64,000 nt of DNA. Origin: Streptomyces sp. MBT53. Lineage in GTDB: Bacteria; Actinomycetota; Actinomycetes; Streptomycetales; Streptomycetaceae. The DNA is taken from contig NZ_JAEQAZ010000003.1 of the NCBI RefSeq assembly GCF_016654115.1, positions 62,001-126,000 of the forward strand. Reading direction: 5' to 3'. The notes beneath the pieces were generated by a model. That model was given only the letters and a program-made list of their open reading frames with translations, made no database searches and was not told the origin of the DNA. Numbering within the stretch: position 1 is the stretch's first letter; each line of letters starts with the position of its first letter. Shown here piece after piece: positions 8,973-18,247 of this stretch. The position numbers and the translations under genes are program-made.

Positions 8973-10055
8973 ATGCGCAAGTCATCCCTCCGTCGTGCCT
9001 GTGCGGCCCTCGCCGCCGTCACCTCTCTCACTCTCGCCGCCACCGCCTGCGGTGGTACCACCAAGAAGGACGTGAAGGACGAGAGCACCGGATCGGCCGT
9101 CACCGGGGGCAAGGCGGACCCGAACGCCGCCCTCAAGAAGGGACTCACCGTCGGGTTCCTGCCCAAGCAGGTCAACAACCCGTACTTCACCACGTCCGAC
9201 AAGGGCGGCGAGAAGGCCCTCACCGAGCTGGGCTCCAAGTACAAGGAGGTCGGCCCCAGCAGCGCCACCGACACGGCGGGACAGGTGAGTTACGTCAACA
9301 CGCTCACCCAGCAGCAGGTGAACGCGATCGCCGTCTCCGCACAGGACCCGGGCGCCCTGTGCACCGCGCTCAAGCAGGCCATGGCCAACAAGATCAAGGT
9401 CGTCACCTACGACTCCGACACCAACCCCGACTGCCGCAACGCCTTCGTGTCGCAGGCCAGCGCCGAGGACCTCGGCCGCACCGAGGTGCAGCTGCTCGCC
9501 CAGCAGATCGGCTACAAGGGCGACATCGCGATCCTGTCGGCCGCGCAGACCGCGACCAACCAGAACACCTGGATCGGCTTCATGAAGGAGGAGCTGAAGG
9601 ACCCCAAGTACAAGAACGTCAAGCTGGTCAAGGTCGCCTACGGCAACGACGACGCCCAGCAGTCCTTCCAGCAGACCCAGGGCCTCCTGCAGCAGTACCC
9701 GAACCTGAAGGGGATCATCTCCCCGACCACCGTCGGCATCAAGGCGGCGGCCCAGTACCTGTCGGGCTCCAAGTACAAGGGCAAGGTCAAGCTGACCGGC
9801 CTCGGCACCCCCAACGACATGCGCAAGTACGTCAAGAACGGCACCGTCGACGGCTTCGAGCTGTGGGACCCGGCGAAGCTCGGCGCCCTCGCCGCGCAGA
9901 CGGCGGTGGCGCTGGTGTCGGGGCAGATCACCGGCAAGGAGGGCGAGACCTTCACGGCCGGCGGAACGTCGTACACCATCGGCAAGGACGGCGTGATCAG
10001 CCTCGGCAAGCCGACCGTGTTCGACGCGAAGAACATCGACCAGTTCAACTTCTAG
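8973..10055 (+). CDS. rhaS: Rhamnose ABC transporter substrate-binding lipoprotein
   Basis: This 360-residue protein has a lipoprotein signal with lipobox LAATAC at about residues 22-27, so it is anchored outside the membrane. The mature part is a Peripl_BP_4 (RbsB/RhaS) fold, with the opening KKGLTVGFLPKQVNNPYF and the hinge region VTYDSDTNPDCRNAFVSQ. It captures the sugar and hands it to the permeases. Sugar identity is inferred from the operon. Confidence 0.92.
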   Translation: MRKSSLRRACAALAAVTSLTLAATACGGTTKKDVKDESTGSAVTGGKADPNAALKKGLTVGFLPKQVNNPYFTTSDKGGEKALTELGSKYKEVGPSSATDTAGQVSYVNTLTQQQVNAIAVSAQDPGALCTALKQAMANKIKVVTYDSDTNPDCRNAFVSQASAEDLGRTEVQLLAQQIGYKGDIAILSAAQTATNQNTWIGFMKEELKDPKYKNVKLVKVAYGNDDAQQSFQQTQGLLQQYPNLKGIISPTTVGIKAAAQYLSGSKYKGKVKLTGLGTPNDMRKYVKNGTVDGFELWDPAKLGALAAQTAVALVSGQITGKEGETFTAGGTSYTIGKDGVISLGKPTVFDAKNIDQFNF

Positions 10056-10086
10056 TCCCGAAGTCCCTTTCCTCTAAGGGGTGTTG

Positions 10087-10407
10087 ATGCAACGCGTGTG
10101 TTTCCTGCTGAAGGTCCGGGCGGACCGCCTCGACGAGTACCGCGAGCGGCACGCCGCCGTGTGGCCCGAGATGCTCGACGCGCTCTCGGCCACCGGCTGG
10201 CACAACTACTCGCTCTTCCTGCGCGAAGACGGCCTACTGGTCGGCTACTTGGAGACCGAGGACTTCGCCGCCGCCCAGGCCGGCATGGAAGCCACCGAGG
10301 TCAACGCCCGCTGGCAGGCGGAGATGGCGCCGTTCTTCGAGTCGCTGGACGGCGCCCGGCCCGACGAGGCCATGAAACCGCTCACCGAAGTGTTCCACCT
10401 CGCCTGA
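10087..10407 (+). CDS. rhaM: L-rhamnose mutarotase
   Basis: This 106-residue protein interconverts the alpha and beta anomers of L-rhamnose. It matches the RhaM family (about 104 residues) with QRVCFLLKVR at the N-terminus, the conserved histidine in ERHAAVWPEM, and HNYSLFL. ATG at 10087 is chosen because AAGGGG lies 5 bases upstream; a GTG at 10081 is in the same frame. It sits 31 bp after the binding-protein gene in the same operon. Confidence 0.93.
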   Translation: MQRVCFLLKVRADRLDEYRERHAAVWPEMLDALSATGWHNYSLFLREDGLLVGYLETEDFAAAQAGMEATEVNARWQAEMAPFFESLDGARPDEAMKPLTEVFHLA

Positions 10408-10438
10408 TATCCCCTGTATCCCCTCAGGAGCCGCACTG

Positions 10439-11863
10439 ATGAAGAGACGCACCTTGCTCGCAGGCGCCATCGTGTCCGCCATGTCGACCTCCGCGCTCAC
10501 CGGCGGTACCGCCCGCGCGGCCGACCCCGGCCCCTCCGTCACCCGCACCGGCACCACCACCCTCGACAGCGCGGCCGTCTTCTTCGTCTCCTACGACGGC
10601 CTCGTCAACAACAACTCCTTCCAGAAGAACGGCCTGTTCACGTACAAGGGCTACCAGTACGCGGCCTGGTACACCTCGACCAAGTACGCGGTGGTCGCCC
10701 GCCGGGTCCTCGGCGGCTCCACCTGGTCCACGGTCACGCTCTCCCACCAGCTCAAGAGCAGCGACTCCCACAACGTCATCTCCATGGGCGTCTCCAAGAC
10801 CGACGGCCGTCTCCACCTCAACATGGACTCCCACAGCGACGGCTTCTTCTACGTGAAGTCGGTCGCCGGTCTCCTCGACAACCCCTCGACCACGGGCTGG
10901 AGTTCGGCCGTATTCGGCTCGGTCCAGACGACCCTGGACGGCCTGGCCCTGACGAGCCAGTTCACCTACCCCCAGTTCGTCTCCACCCCCGAGGGCAAGC
11001 TCCAGCTCAGCTACCGGGTCGCCATCTCCGGCAACGGCCGCAACGCCCTGGCGGAGTACGACGGTTCGGCGTGGACGGCGCTGGGGGAGTGGTCCAGCTC
11101 GACCGGCACCTACACCAGCTCGCACGGCTCCTCGACCGCCCGCAACATGTACCTGCACGGCATCGACTACGACAAGAACGGCCGTCTGCACTCCTTCTTC
11201 ACCTGGCGCGAGCAGAGCAGCGCCGTGATGTGCTCCTCCGGCGGCATCACCAACCACGACACCGGCTACGTCTACTCCGACGACCGGGGCCGCACCTGGT
11301 GCAACGACGCGGGCACCGTCGTCGGCACCACCGGCAGCTCCGACACGGTCGCCGTCACCGACTCCGGCCTGGTGATCGACTCGCTGAACCCGGACCACTC
11401 CCTGATGAACCAGGAGAGCCAGTTCACCGACTCCTCCGGCCTGCCGCACGCGATCATCAGCTACGTCCCGGGCCGCTTCGGCCAGTGCACGACGAACTAC
11501 GTCTCCGACCGCACCGCCAACGGCCGCGCCTTCCACGTCCGCAAGAACTCCTCCGGCACCTGGCAGAAGACCGAGATACCGGTCGTCCTGGGCTCCAGCC
11601 AGCGCACCAAGCTGATCCTGGACAAGTACGACAACGCCTACGCGATCTTCCCCTTCGGCCGGATCGCGGGCGCCTCCAAGTCCTCCGGCTACACCGACTG
11701 GGCCGTCCTGTTCGACGCCTCCGACCTCAATGCCTTCGGCGAGGTCGTCATCGACGAGATGCGGGTCGCCCAGGACAACGTCCTGTCGTTCATGTACCAG
11801 GAGACGTCCAGCGGTACGACGCCCTCGGCGCTCCATGTCGTGGACTTCGCGCTGCCCGCCTGA
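10439..11863 (+). CDS. Secreted BNR_4-family beta-propeller, probable rhamnose-releasing lyase or glycosidase
   Basis: This 474-residue protein has an N-terminal export signal (MKRRTLLAG, cleavage after ARA-AD near residue 28). The rest is a BNR_4 seven-bladed propeller, the fold shared by ulvan lyases PL24/PL25, PL42 L-rhamnose-alpha-1,4-D-glucuronate lyases and GH145. Candidate active-site residues are the histidines of SHNVISMG and NMDSHSDG (21 residues apart), the tyrosine in FTYPQF and the arginine in LSYRVAISGNG. Being last but one in a rhamnose uptake operon, it most likely releases L-rhamnose from plant or algal polymers outside the cell. Lyase versus hydrolase activity is not decided by the sequence. 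Confidence 0.8.
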   Translation: MKRRTLLAGAIVSAMSTSALTGGTARAADPGPSVTRTGTTTLDSAAVFFVSYDGLVNNNSFQKNGLFTYKGYQYAAWYTSTKYAVVARRVLGGSTWSTVTLSHQLKSSDSHNVISMGVSKTDGRLHLNMDSHSDGFFYVKSVAGLLDNPSTTGWSSAVFGSVQTTLDGLALTSQFTYPQFVSTPEGKLQLSYRVAISGNGRNALAEYDGSAWTALGEWSSSTGTYTSSHGSSTARNMYLHGIDYDKNGRLHSFFTWREQSSAVMCSSGGITNHDTGYVYSDDRGRTWCNDAGTVVGTTGSSDTVAVTDSGLVIDSLNPDHSLMNQESQFTDSSGLPHAIISYVPGRFGQCTTNYVSDRTANGRAFHVRKNSSGTWQKTEIPVVLGSSQRTKLILDKYDNAYAIFPFGRIAGASKSSGYTDWAVLFDASDLNAFGEVVIDEMRVAQDNVLSFMYQETSSGTTPSALHVVDFALPA

Positions 11864-11945
11864 CCGTGTCCCGGTGCGGGGGCGGCCTGACGGTAATGTG
11901 AAGACCTTCCCGCCGCCCCTCGTCTCCTCTGGAGGTCCCCGCCCC

Positions 11946-12977
11946 ATGGCCCAGCCGGTGGGTATCAAGGACGTCGCCCGTGCCGCCGGAGTCTCCGTCG
12001 GCACGGTCTCGAACGTCATCAACCGCCCGGACACCGTCGCCACGGAGACCCGGGCCCGGGTGCTGTCCGCGATCGACCGCCTCGGCTATGTCCGTAGCGA
12101 GTCCGCACGCCAGCTGCGCGCGGGCCGCAGCCGGATCATGGGGCTGCTCGTCCTCGACATGGGCAACCCGTTCTTCGTGGACGTGGCCCGCGGCGCCGAG
12201 CGGGCGGCCCGCGAGTCCGGGCTCGGCGTGATGGTCTGCAACAGCGCGCAGAGCCCCGGCGAGGAGGCCGAGTATCTGTCGCTCTTCGCCGAACAGCGGG
12301 TGCGGGGTGTGCTGTTGACCCCGGCCGACGCCACCGGACGCAACATCGACTCGTTCCGCCGGCACGGCATCCCCTTCGTGCTCGTCGACCGCGTCGCCGA
12401 GGGCACCACCGAGTGCTCGGTCTCCGTCGACGACGTCGCCGGCGGCGCCCTCGCGGTACGGCACCTGGTCGACGCCGGGCACCGCTCGATCGCGTACGTC
12501 AGCGGCCCGCCCGGCTTCAACCAGGTGCGGGACCGCCGTACGGGCGCCAAGAACGCGCTCGCGGAGGCCGGTCTCGACCCCGACGCGCTGCGCGAGCTGC
12601 CCACCGACCGGCTCGACGTGGCCGCCGGGCGGGACGCGGGCGCCCGGCTGCTCGGCCTCGCCGACCGCCCCACCGCCGTGTTCTGCGCCAACGACCTGCT
12701 CGCCCTCGGCGTGCTCCAGGCCATGTTCGCGGCCGGGGTCGGCGTCCCCGACGACCTCGCGATCGTCGGCTACGACGACATCGAGTTCGCGGCAGCCGCC
12801 GCCGTACCGCTGACCTCGGTCCGGCAACCCGCCGTCACCATGGGCGCCTTGGCTGCCGAACTGCTGCTGGAGGAGACCGAGGCGGAGGCGGACCAGCCGG
12901 CCCGCCCGCACGAGCACCGGCGGGTCGTCCTCCAGCCCGAACTGGTGGTGCGCCGCTCCAGCCTCGCCGCCCGCTGA
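11946..12977 (+). CDS. LacI-family transcriptional regulator of rhamnose utilisation
   Basis: This 343-residue repressor has the LacI helix-turn-helix (IKDVARAAGVSVGTVSNVIN) at residues 6-26, the hinge SARQLRAGRSR, and a periplasmic-binding-like sensor domain to the end with VFCANDLLALGVLQ and VGYDDIEFA. GGAGG precedes the ATG. It closes the rightward rhamnose gene run, so I infer that it binds the TGAAAC...TTCA operators at 5140 and 5306 and is released by a rhamnose pathway intermediate. Confidence 0.88.
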   Translation: MAQPVGIKDVARAAGVSVGTVSNVINRPDTVATETRARVLSAIDRLGYVRSESARQLRAGRSRIMGLLVLDMGNPFFVDVARGAERAARESGLGVMVCNSAQSPGEEAEYLSLFAEQRVRGVLLTPADATGRNIDSFRRHGIPFVLVDRVAEGTTECSVSVDDVAGGALAVRHLVDAGHRSIAYVSGPPGFNQVRDRRTGAKNALAEAGLDPDALRELPTDRLDVAAGRDAGARLLGLADRPTAVFCANDLLALGVLQAMFAAGVGVPDDLAIVGYDDIEFAAAAAVPLTSVRQPAVTMGALAAELLLEETEAEADQPARPHEHRRVVLQPELVVRRSSLAAR

Positions 12978-13088
12978 CCCCCCGGTCAGTAGTGGTCGGT
13001 ACGATTTCATGATCCAGGGGGTCGGATATCGGACGCACATGTGCTGGACTGTGACGCGGCCCGTCATTCGTCCGTACCAGGAGTCGCG

Positions 13089-14393
13089 TTGTCCGTCAGC
13101 TACCGCCAGCCCGGCGTCGTCCTCACCGACCGCCGCTTCACCGTGCCCCTCGCCCACGAGGACCCCACGGGCGAGACCATCGAGCTCTACGCCCGTGAGG
13201 TCGTCGCGAGCGACAAGGCGGACCGGGAGGACCTGCCGTGGTTGCTCTACCTGCAGGGCGGACCCGGATTCGGGGCGAATCGTTTCGTCGGTAGGCAGGC
13301 CTGGCTCGACCGCGCGCTCGACGAGTACCGCGTGCTTCTCCTCGACCAGCGCGGCACCGGCCACTCCACCCCGCTCAACCGCCAGACGCTCCCGTTGCGC
13401 GGCGGCCCCGCCGAACAGGCCGAGCACCTCACGCACTTCCGCGCCGACTCGATCGTCCGGGACTGCGAGACCATCCGCCCGGCCCTGACCGGCGGCGCCC
13501 CCTGGACCGTCCTCGGCCAGAGCTTCGGCGGCTTCTGCACGGTGAACTACCTGTCCACCGCCCCCGAAGGCCTGCGCACCGCCCTCCTCACCGGCGGCCT
13601 GCCCTCCCTCGACGCCCATGCCGACGACGTCTACCGCGCCGCCTACCCGCGCATCGAACGCAAGGTCGCCGCCCACTACGACCGCTACCCGCAGGACGTG
13701 GAGCGCGCCCGCCGCATCGCCGAGTACCTGCTGCGCCACGAGCCGGTCCTGCCGAACGGCTACCGGCTCACCGCCGAGGCCTTCCAGTCCCTCGGCATCA
13801 TGCTCGGCGGCAGCGGGGGCAGCCACCGCCTGCACTTCCTCCTCGAGAACGCCTTCGTCCGCACCCCGCAGGGCCACGAGCTCTCCGACGCTTTCCAGGA
13901 AGAGGTCCAGAACTCCCTGTCGTACGCCGGGCACCCCCTCTACGCCCTCGTCCACGAGGCGTGCTACGCCCAGGACGCCCGCCCCACCGCCTGGTCGGCG
14001 GAGCGCGTGCGCGGCGAGTTCCCGCAGTTCGACGCCGCCAAGACCCTCGCGGGCGACGGCCCCCTCCTCTTCACCGGCGAGTCCATCCACCCCTGGATGT
14101 TCGACTCCGACCCCGCGCTGCGCCCGCTCCGCGAGACCGCCGAACTCCTCGCCGCCCGCACCGACTGGCAGCCGCTCTACGACCCGGCGCGCCTCGCCGC
14201 CAACGAGGTCCCGGTCGCCGCGGCCGTCTACCACGACGACATGTACGTCGACGCGACCCACTCGCTGCAGACGGCCCGCTCCGTCCGGGGCCTGCGCACC
14301 TGGGTGACCGACGAGTTCGAGCACGACGGCGTACGGGCCGGCGGCACACGGGTGCTGGACCGGCTGCTGGCCCTCACGCGCGACGAGGTCTGA
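13089..14393 (+). CDS. Prolyl aminopeptidase-like alpha/beta hydrolase (peptidase S33)
   Basis: This 434-residue alpha/beta hydrolase resembles the long proline iminopeptidases of Serratia and Streptomyces. The oxyanion motif YLQGGPGFGANR and the nucleophile elbow GQSFGG are clear; the late histidine is probably in EFEHDGVRA. Such enzymes remove N-terminal proline from small peptides, but the family also includes other hydrolases. The TTG start at 13089 is chosen because AGGAG is 5 bases upstream. No signal peptide, so cytoplasmic. Confidence 0.82.
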   Translation: MSVSYRQPGVVLTDRRFTVPLAHEDPTGETIELYAREVVASDKADREDLPWLLYLQGGPGFGANRFVGRQAWLDRALDEYRVLLLDQRGTGHSTPLNRQTLPLRGGPAEQAEHLTHFRADSIVRDCETIRPALTGGAPWTVLGQSFGGFCTVNYLSTAPEGLRTALLTGGLPSLDAHADDVYRAAYPRIERKVAAHYDRYPQDVERARRIAEYLLRHEPVLPNGYRLTAEAFQSLGIMLGGSGGSHRLHFLLENAFVRTPQGHELSDAFQEEVQNSLSYAGHPLYALVHEACYAQDARPTAWSAERVRGEFPQFDAAKTLAGDGPLLFTGESIHPWMFDSDPALRPLRETAELLAARTDWQPLYDPARLAANEVPVAAAVYHDDMYVDATHSLQTARSVRGLRTWVTDEFEHDGVRAGGTRVLDRLLALTRDEV

Positions 14394-14462
14394 GTCCGCC
14401 GACGGGAGGCGGGCCCGGCGACGAGATGTGACTCGGGAATTTCCGGCATAAGGTTCATTTCG

Positions 14463-15074
14463 ATGAATACCAAGTCACTCCGCCGGGCCCGCCCGGCCGC
14501 CCTGGTCCTCGCCGTCGTCGCGGCGAGCACGGTCGCGCTGGTCTCCTGCGGCGACGACAACAACAGCTCCGGCAGCAGCTCGGGGACCCCGACACCGGAC
14601 AAGGCCTCCTTCTCTGGCATGACACCGTCGGCCCTGAAGTCGGCCGCGGCCTCGGCCGTCGCGTCGGCCCAGGCCCGGGCCTCCGCCGCGGCGTCCTCCG
14701 CCTCGGCCGCCGCGTCCTCCTTCGAGGCCTCCGTGTCGGCCGAGGTCGCCCGCGCGGCCAAGGACGCCCAGAACGAACTCAAGAACGTCACGGGCCAGGG
14801 CAACGCGATGTCGGAGGTCGCCCTGACCGGCAAACCGCGCGCCCAGACCGGCGGGCTCCTCGCCGCCCTCGTCACCATCACCAACAAGACCGACAAGAAG
14901 GCGAACTACGCCGTCCAGGTCGACTTCCTCGACTCCTCGGGGAAGGTGGTGGAGACGCGCTACGTCGGCGCCGAGAACCTCGCACCCGGCGCGAAGGCCC
15001 AGCCGGTCGCCATCAGCACCAAGCCGCCGGAGCCGGTGCTGACCCCCAAGTTGGCCAAGGCGCAGCGCTATTGA
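14463..15074 (+). CDS. Ala/Ser-rich lipoprotein with FxLYD-like domain
   Basis: This 203-residue protein has a lipobox VALVSC (Cys at about 29), then a Ser/Gly/Thr linker and an alanine- and serine-rich helical stretch (about 55-100) that may form a coiled coil. The C-terminal 90 residues (ALVTITNKTDKKANYAVQVD) resemble the FxLYD beta-sandwich. It is surface-anchored; the function is unknown. The SD sequence is weak (AAGG). Confidence 0.75.
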   Translation: MNTKSLRRARPAALVLAVVAASTVALVSCGDDNNSSGSSSGTPTPDKASFSGMTPSALKSAAASAVASAQARASAAASSASAAASSFEASVSAEVARAAKDAQNELKNVTGQGNAMSEVALTGKPRAQTGGLLAALVTITNKTDKKANYAVQVDFLDSSGKVVETRYVGAENLAPGAKAQPVAISTKPPEPVLTPKLAKAQRY

Positions 15075-15098
15075 GCACGTTCGTCGGCAACGGGCTCT

Positions 15099-17249
15099 TC
15101 AGCGCTCGGAGTTGAGCGCGTCCACCGCCCCGCCCGCGTCCCCGATCGTCGCGTAGTCCACGGCGACGAAGTTCACCGGCCGACCGCGTTCCCGCTCGCA
15201 GCGGTGGACGCGGTCGAGCACGAACCGGCGGGCGTTGACCTCACCCGCGTCCAGGCGGCTGCCGCCGTCGATGGTGATGAAGTGGTTGAGCAGGAACAGG
15301 CGTTTGTCGTTGCCGCCGCGATGCGGTACGCAACTCATCGCGTCCGGCGTGCGGAACGCGAACGGGGTCTCCATGCCGTAGTCGTAGAAGTTGCGGTACC
15401 AGGGCGCCGGACCGTCGGCCTGCTCGGCGAAGACGACGAGTCGGCGCCCGCTGTCGATCAGCTCGCCCAGGGTCGGCCACGGCTTCGCGGGATCGGGGTC
15501 GGGGGTGTGCACGAGGTCGCTCAACCCGGCCTGTGCGAAAGCCTTTTGGGTGTCCTCGCCGCTGATCGCGTCCTGCACGATCAGGGTGATCACCTCGGTC
15601 GGATGGGCGCGCATCCAGTCGCCGATCTCGCGCAGCGCGGGCACCAGGGCGATGGCACCGGCCCGGCACACCGAGTGGCACAGCCACAGCCCCTCGCGCG
15701 GCGGGTTGACCTTGTTGACGGCCGCGGCGACGAACTTCCGCTGTTCCGGGGTGAAGTCGGACTCGGCGAGTCGCGCGGTGATCTCGTCCGGGCGTTCCCA
15801 TCGGTAGGTGTCGATCTGCAGGGCGCGCACCCCGTCGTCCAACTGGGCGGTGATTCCCGGGTCTTGGAGCGGTCCGATGAACCGGTCCACGGTCGTCGAC
15901 ATCGCGTTGTGCGAGGTGAGGTAGGCGACCTCGTCGTAGGACCGGTCGCACAGTTCCGCGCTGCCCTCGCAGGTGCGGGACGCGGTGGGTGTGACGGCGT
16001 ACGGGATCAGCAGGATGCCGGCGACGGCGGCGCCGCCCGTGGCGAGGGCCAGCCAGCGGAGGCGGGGGAGGGCGGGCATGTGCGGCCGGACCTGGAGGGC
16101 CCAGCCCACGCCGGTCAGGAGAGCACCGGCCAGGACGGGGACCAGGGCGGTCGTCAGGGCGGTGGCCGTGAGCCGGTCGAGCGCGGTGCGTTGTACGTCG
16201 TCGACCAGCCGGGCCAGGCTCGGCGGCCAGGAACCCGGCGGATCGATCACCCGCCCGCTGTTGACCAGCCGGAAGAGGACGGCGACGAGTCCGGCCAGCA
16301 GTCCACCGCCCGCGAGCGACCAGCCCACGGGGAGGAGCCGGCGGCCCGGAGACGCCGAGCCGCCGCCGATCCACAGCACCGCGAGCGCGGCGACGAGGAG
16401 CGCCGAGGACAGGGCCTCCGTGAGGCCGAGGCCGACCGCCGTGTAGGTGCGGGCGCGGTGGAGCGGGGCCAGGTCGAGGGTGTCCGTGAAGTTCCAGGTG
16501 CCGCCTCCCACGCTCGCCCGCAGCCGGTCGGCGGCCGCACGGGTCTGGTCCGACACGGCGGCGGGGGCCACGGTGGCGAGCGCGGTCGCCACATCGCCGT
16601 CCCGCAGCGCGGCCTCGACCGCCGGACGCAGGGCGTCCCGGTCGGCGGCGGGCAGTCCGCTCACCAGCGTCCCGGCCGCCTGTTCCGCCTGTGCCTCGGT
16701 CAGCGGGAGGGCGGGCAGCCCCTTCGGGATGTGCCCCGCGGTCACGGTTCCCAGCGCGGTGGACAGGTCGGCCGAGAAACGCTCGAAGTCGGGCTCGGGC
16801 CGGTTCTGGACCGAGGCGACGAGATCGCCGAAGTAGATCTGCGCGAGGTCGTTCAGGTTGGCCAGCACCGGCCGCAGATCGACCTTGAGGACCAGCGAGT
16901 CGCGCTCGCCGCCCAGATAGCCCACCACGGCGTCGATCTGCTGCTGGGTGAGATCACGGACCGTCTCCGGCGGCAGCACCAGCTTGAGATTGGAGGTGAC
17001 CTGGGCCTCCGGCACGGGCAGCCGGGCCAGCAGCCCCCGGGTGACCGCGGCCGTCCGCGGGTCCACCAGCACCTGGCTGTAGAGCCGGTCGTAGGCCCGC
17101 TGCTCGTCCAGCGCGGACCGGTAGAAACCCGGTGAGACCACGGTGGAGCGGGCCGTGGCCGCGAGCGTGAGGACCGCCGTCGCCAGGACGGCCAGGACCA
17201 GAGCCGCGACACGCGGCACTCTGCGGGACGCGACGCCGACCGGGTCCAT
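15099..17249 (-). CDS. Membrane protein with C-terminal PI-PLC X-like phosphodiesterase domain
   Basis: This 716-residue protein has an N-terminal membrane segment (about 10-30), a long extracytoplasmic alanine-rich region, a central block of four hydrophobic segments (about 270-440), and a C-terminal PI-PLC X-type domain from about residue 450. The phosphodiesterase part shows YLTSHNAMST (catalytic His), DDGVRALQIDTY and LWLCHSVCRAG. PI-PLC X enzymes cleave phosphoinositides or related phosphodiesters; the actual substrate is unknown. The many cysteines of the C-terminal part suggest it faces outside. ATG at 17249 is the most reasonable start, as the upstream frame is open but not protein-like. 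Confidence 0.75.
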   Translation of the reverse strand: MDPVGVASRRVPRVAALVLAVLATAVLTLAATARSTVVSPGFYRSALDEQRAYDRLYSQVLVDPRTAAVTRGLLARLPVPEAQVTSNLKLVLPPETVRDLTQQQIDAVVGYLGGERDSLVLKVDLRPVLANLNDLAQIYFGDLVASVQNRPEPDFERFSADLSTALGTVTAGHIPKGLPALPLTEAQAEQAAGTLVSGLPAADRDALRPAVEAALRDGDVATALATVAPAAVSDQTRAAADRLRASVGGGTWNFTDTLDLAPLHRARTYTAVGLGLTEALSSALLVAALAVLWIGGGSASPGRRLLPVGWSLAGGGLLAGLVAVLFRLVNSGRVIDPPGSWPPSLARLVDDVQRTALDRLTATALTTALVPVLAGALLTGVGWALQVRPHMPALPRLRWLALATGGAAVAGILLIPYAVTPTASRTCEGSAELCDRSYDEVAYLTSHNAMSTTVDRFIGPLQDPGITAQLDDGVRALQIDTYRWERPDEITARLAESDFTPEQRKFVAAAVNKVNPPREGLWLCHSVCRAGAIALVPALREIGDWMRAHPTEVITLIVQDAISGEDTQKAFAQAGLSDLVHTPDPDPAKPWPTLGELIDSGRRLVVFAEQADGPAPWYRNFYDYGMETPFAFRTPDAMSCVPHRGGNDKRLFLLNHFITIDGGSRLDAGEVNARRFVLDRVHRCERERGRPVNFVAVDYATIGDAGGAVDALNSER

Positions 17250-17348
17250 GATTTCCCATCGTCGTCCTGCCCCACCCGCCCCGCAAACGGACACGGGACG
17301 CCGAAAATGGCATGCCCGTGGCGGGGGCGGACGTGTTGGGTGGGCGGT

Positions 17349-18242
17349 ATGAATGACACGGAACTCCTGGCGGACCGCTTCGAGGAACACCGGGGCCGGC
17401 TGCGCGCCGTGGCCTACCGCATGCTCGGCTCGCTGCCCGAGGCGGAGGACGCCGTCCAGGAGACCTGGCTGAAGCTGAGCCGCACCGACGCGGACGACAT
17501 CAGGAACCTCGGCGGCTGGCTCACCACGGTCGTGGGCCGGGTCTGCCTCGACCTGCTGCGCGCCCGCACCGCGCGCCGCGAGGACCCCATCGACGAGACC
17601 TTCGTCCCGGACCCGCTGCTCAGACCCCTGACGGACCTGGACCCCGAGGAGGAGGTGCTCCAGGCCGACTCGGTGGGCCTCGCCCTCCTCGTCGTCCTGG
17701 AGACCCTGGAGCCCGCCGAACGGCTCGCGTTCGTCCTGCACGACCTGTTCGCGGTGCCCTTCGACGACATCGCCCCGATCGTGGAACGCAGCTCCGCCGC
17801 GACCCGCCAGCTGGCCAGCAGGGCCCGCCGCCGGGTCCAGGGCGCGAGCCCGTCGACCGACCCGGACCTGGGGCGGCAGCGCGAGATCGTCGAGGCGTTC
17901 CTCGCCGCCGCACGCGAGGGCGACTTCGACGCCCTCGTCGCCCTCCTGCACCCCGACGTGGCGCTGCGTGCCGACTCCGGCGCCCTGGTGCGGGGCGCGG
18001 CGGTCTCCAAGGCGCTGCGCGGAGCGCGCGCGATCGCCGAACAGGCCCTGATGTTCGCCCCGTTCACCCGCCTCGCCCAACTCGCCCTCGTCAACGGCAC
18101 GGTGGGCGTCGTCAACGCACCCGAAGGACAGCTCCTCTCCGTCATGGGCGTCACGATCGCCGACGGCCGGATCACCGAGATGTACATCCTGTCCGACCCC
18201 GACCGGCTGGCCCGCCTCGATGTGAATGGGTCAGTACGCTGA
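17349..18242 (+). CDS. SigJ/ECF41-type sigma factor with SnoaL-like C-terminal domain
   Basis: This 297-residue ECF sigma factor has region 2 ([25 protein letters not shown], approximate residues 17-41), region 4 (about 115-165, [28 protein letters not shown] in two parts) and a SnoaL_2-like domain (about 177-290). That extension is the hallmark of the ECF41/SigJ group, in which it regulates the sigma factor instead of a separate anti-sigma. No anti-sigma gene or COE-type enzyme is next to it. Divergent from the PLC-like gene. It is followed after 5 bp by the Cys-cluster/pentapeptide gene. Confidence 0.85.
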   Translation: MNDTELLADRFEEHRGRLRAVAYRMLGSLPEAEDAVQETWLKLSRTDADDIRNLGGWLTTVVGRVCLDLLRARTARREDPIDETFVPDPLLRPLTDLDPEEEVLQADSVGLALLVVLETLEPAERLAFVLHDLFAVPFDDIAPIVERSSAATRQLASRARRRVQGASPSTDPDLGRQREIVEAFLAAAREGDFDALVALLHPDVALRADSGALVRGAAVSKALRGARAIAEQALMFAPFTRLAQLALVNGTVGVVNAPEGQLLSVMGVTIADGRITEMYILSDPDRLARLDVNGSVR

Positions 18243-18247
18243 ACGGC

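Noticed and set aside
13009-13088. ATG at 13009 as the start of a small gene before the S33 peptidase
   Set aside because: The frame runs on as a Ser/Arg/Pro-rich shadow of the peptidase gene; the TTG with AGGAG at 13089 explains the region better.
11790-14324. An 844-codon leftward open frame
   Set aside because: Runs antisense through the LacI regulator and S33 peptidase genes; composition is shadow-like (Gly/Val/Ala runs, no motif).
17250-18080. Extension of the PLC-like gene upstream to 18080
   Set aside because: The extra 277 codons are antisense to the sigma-factor gene and not protein-like; the signal-anchor start at 17249 fits.
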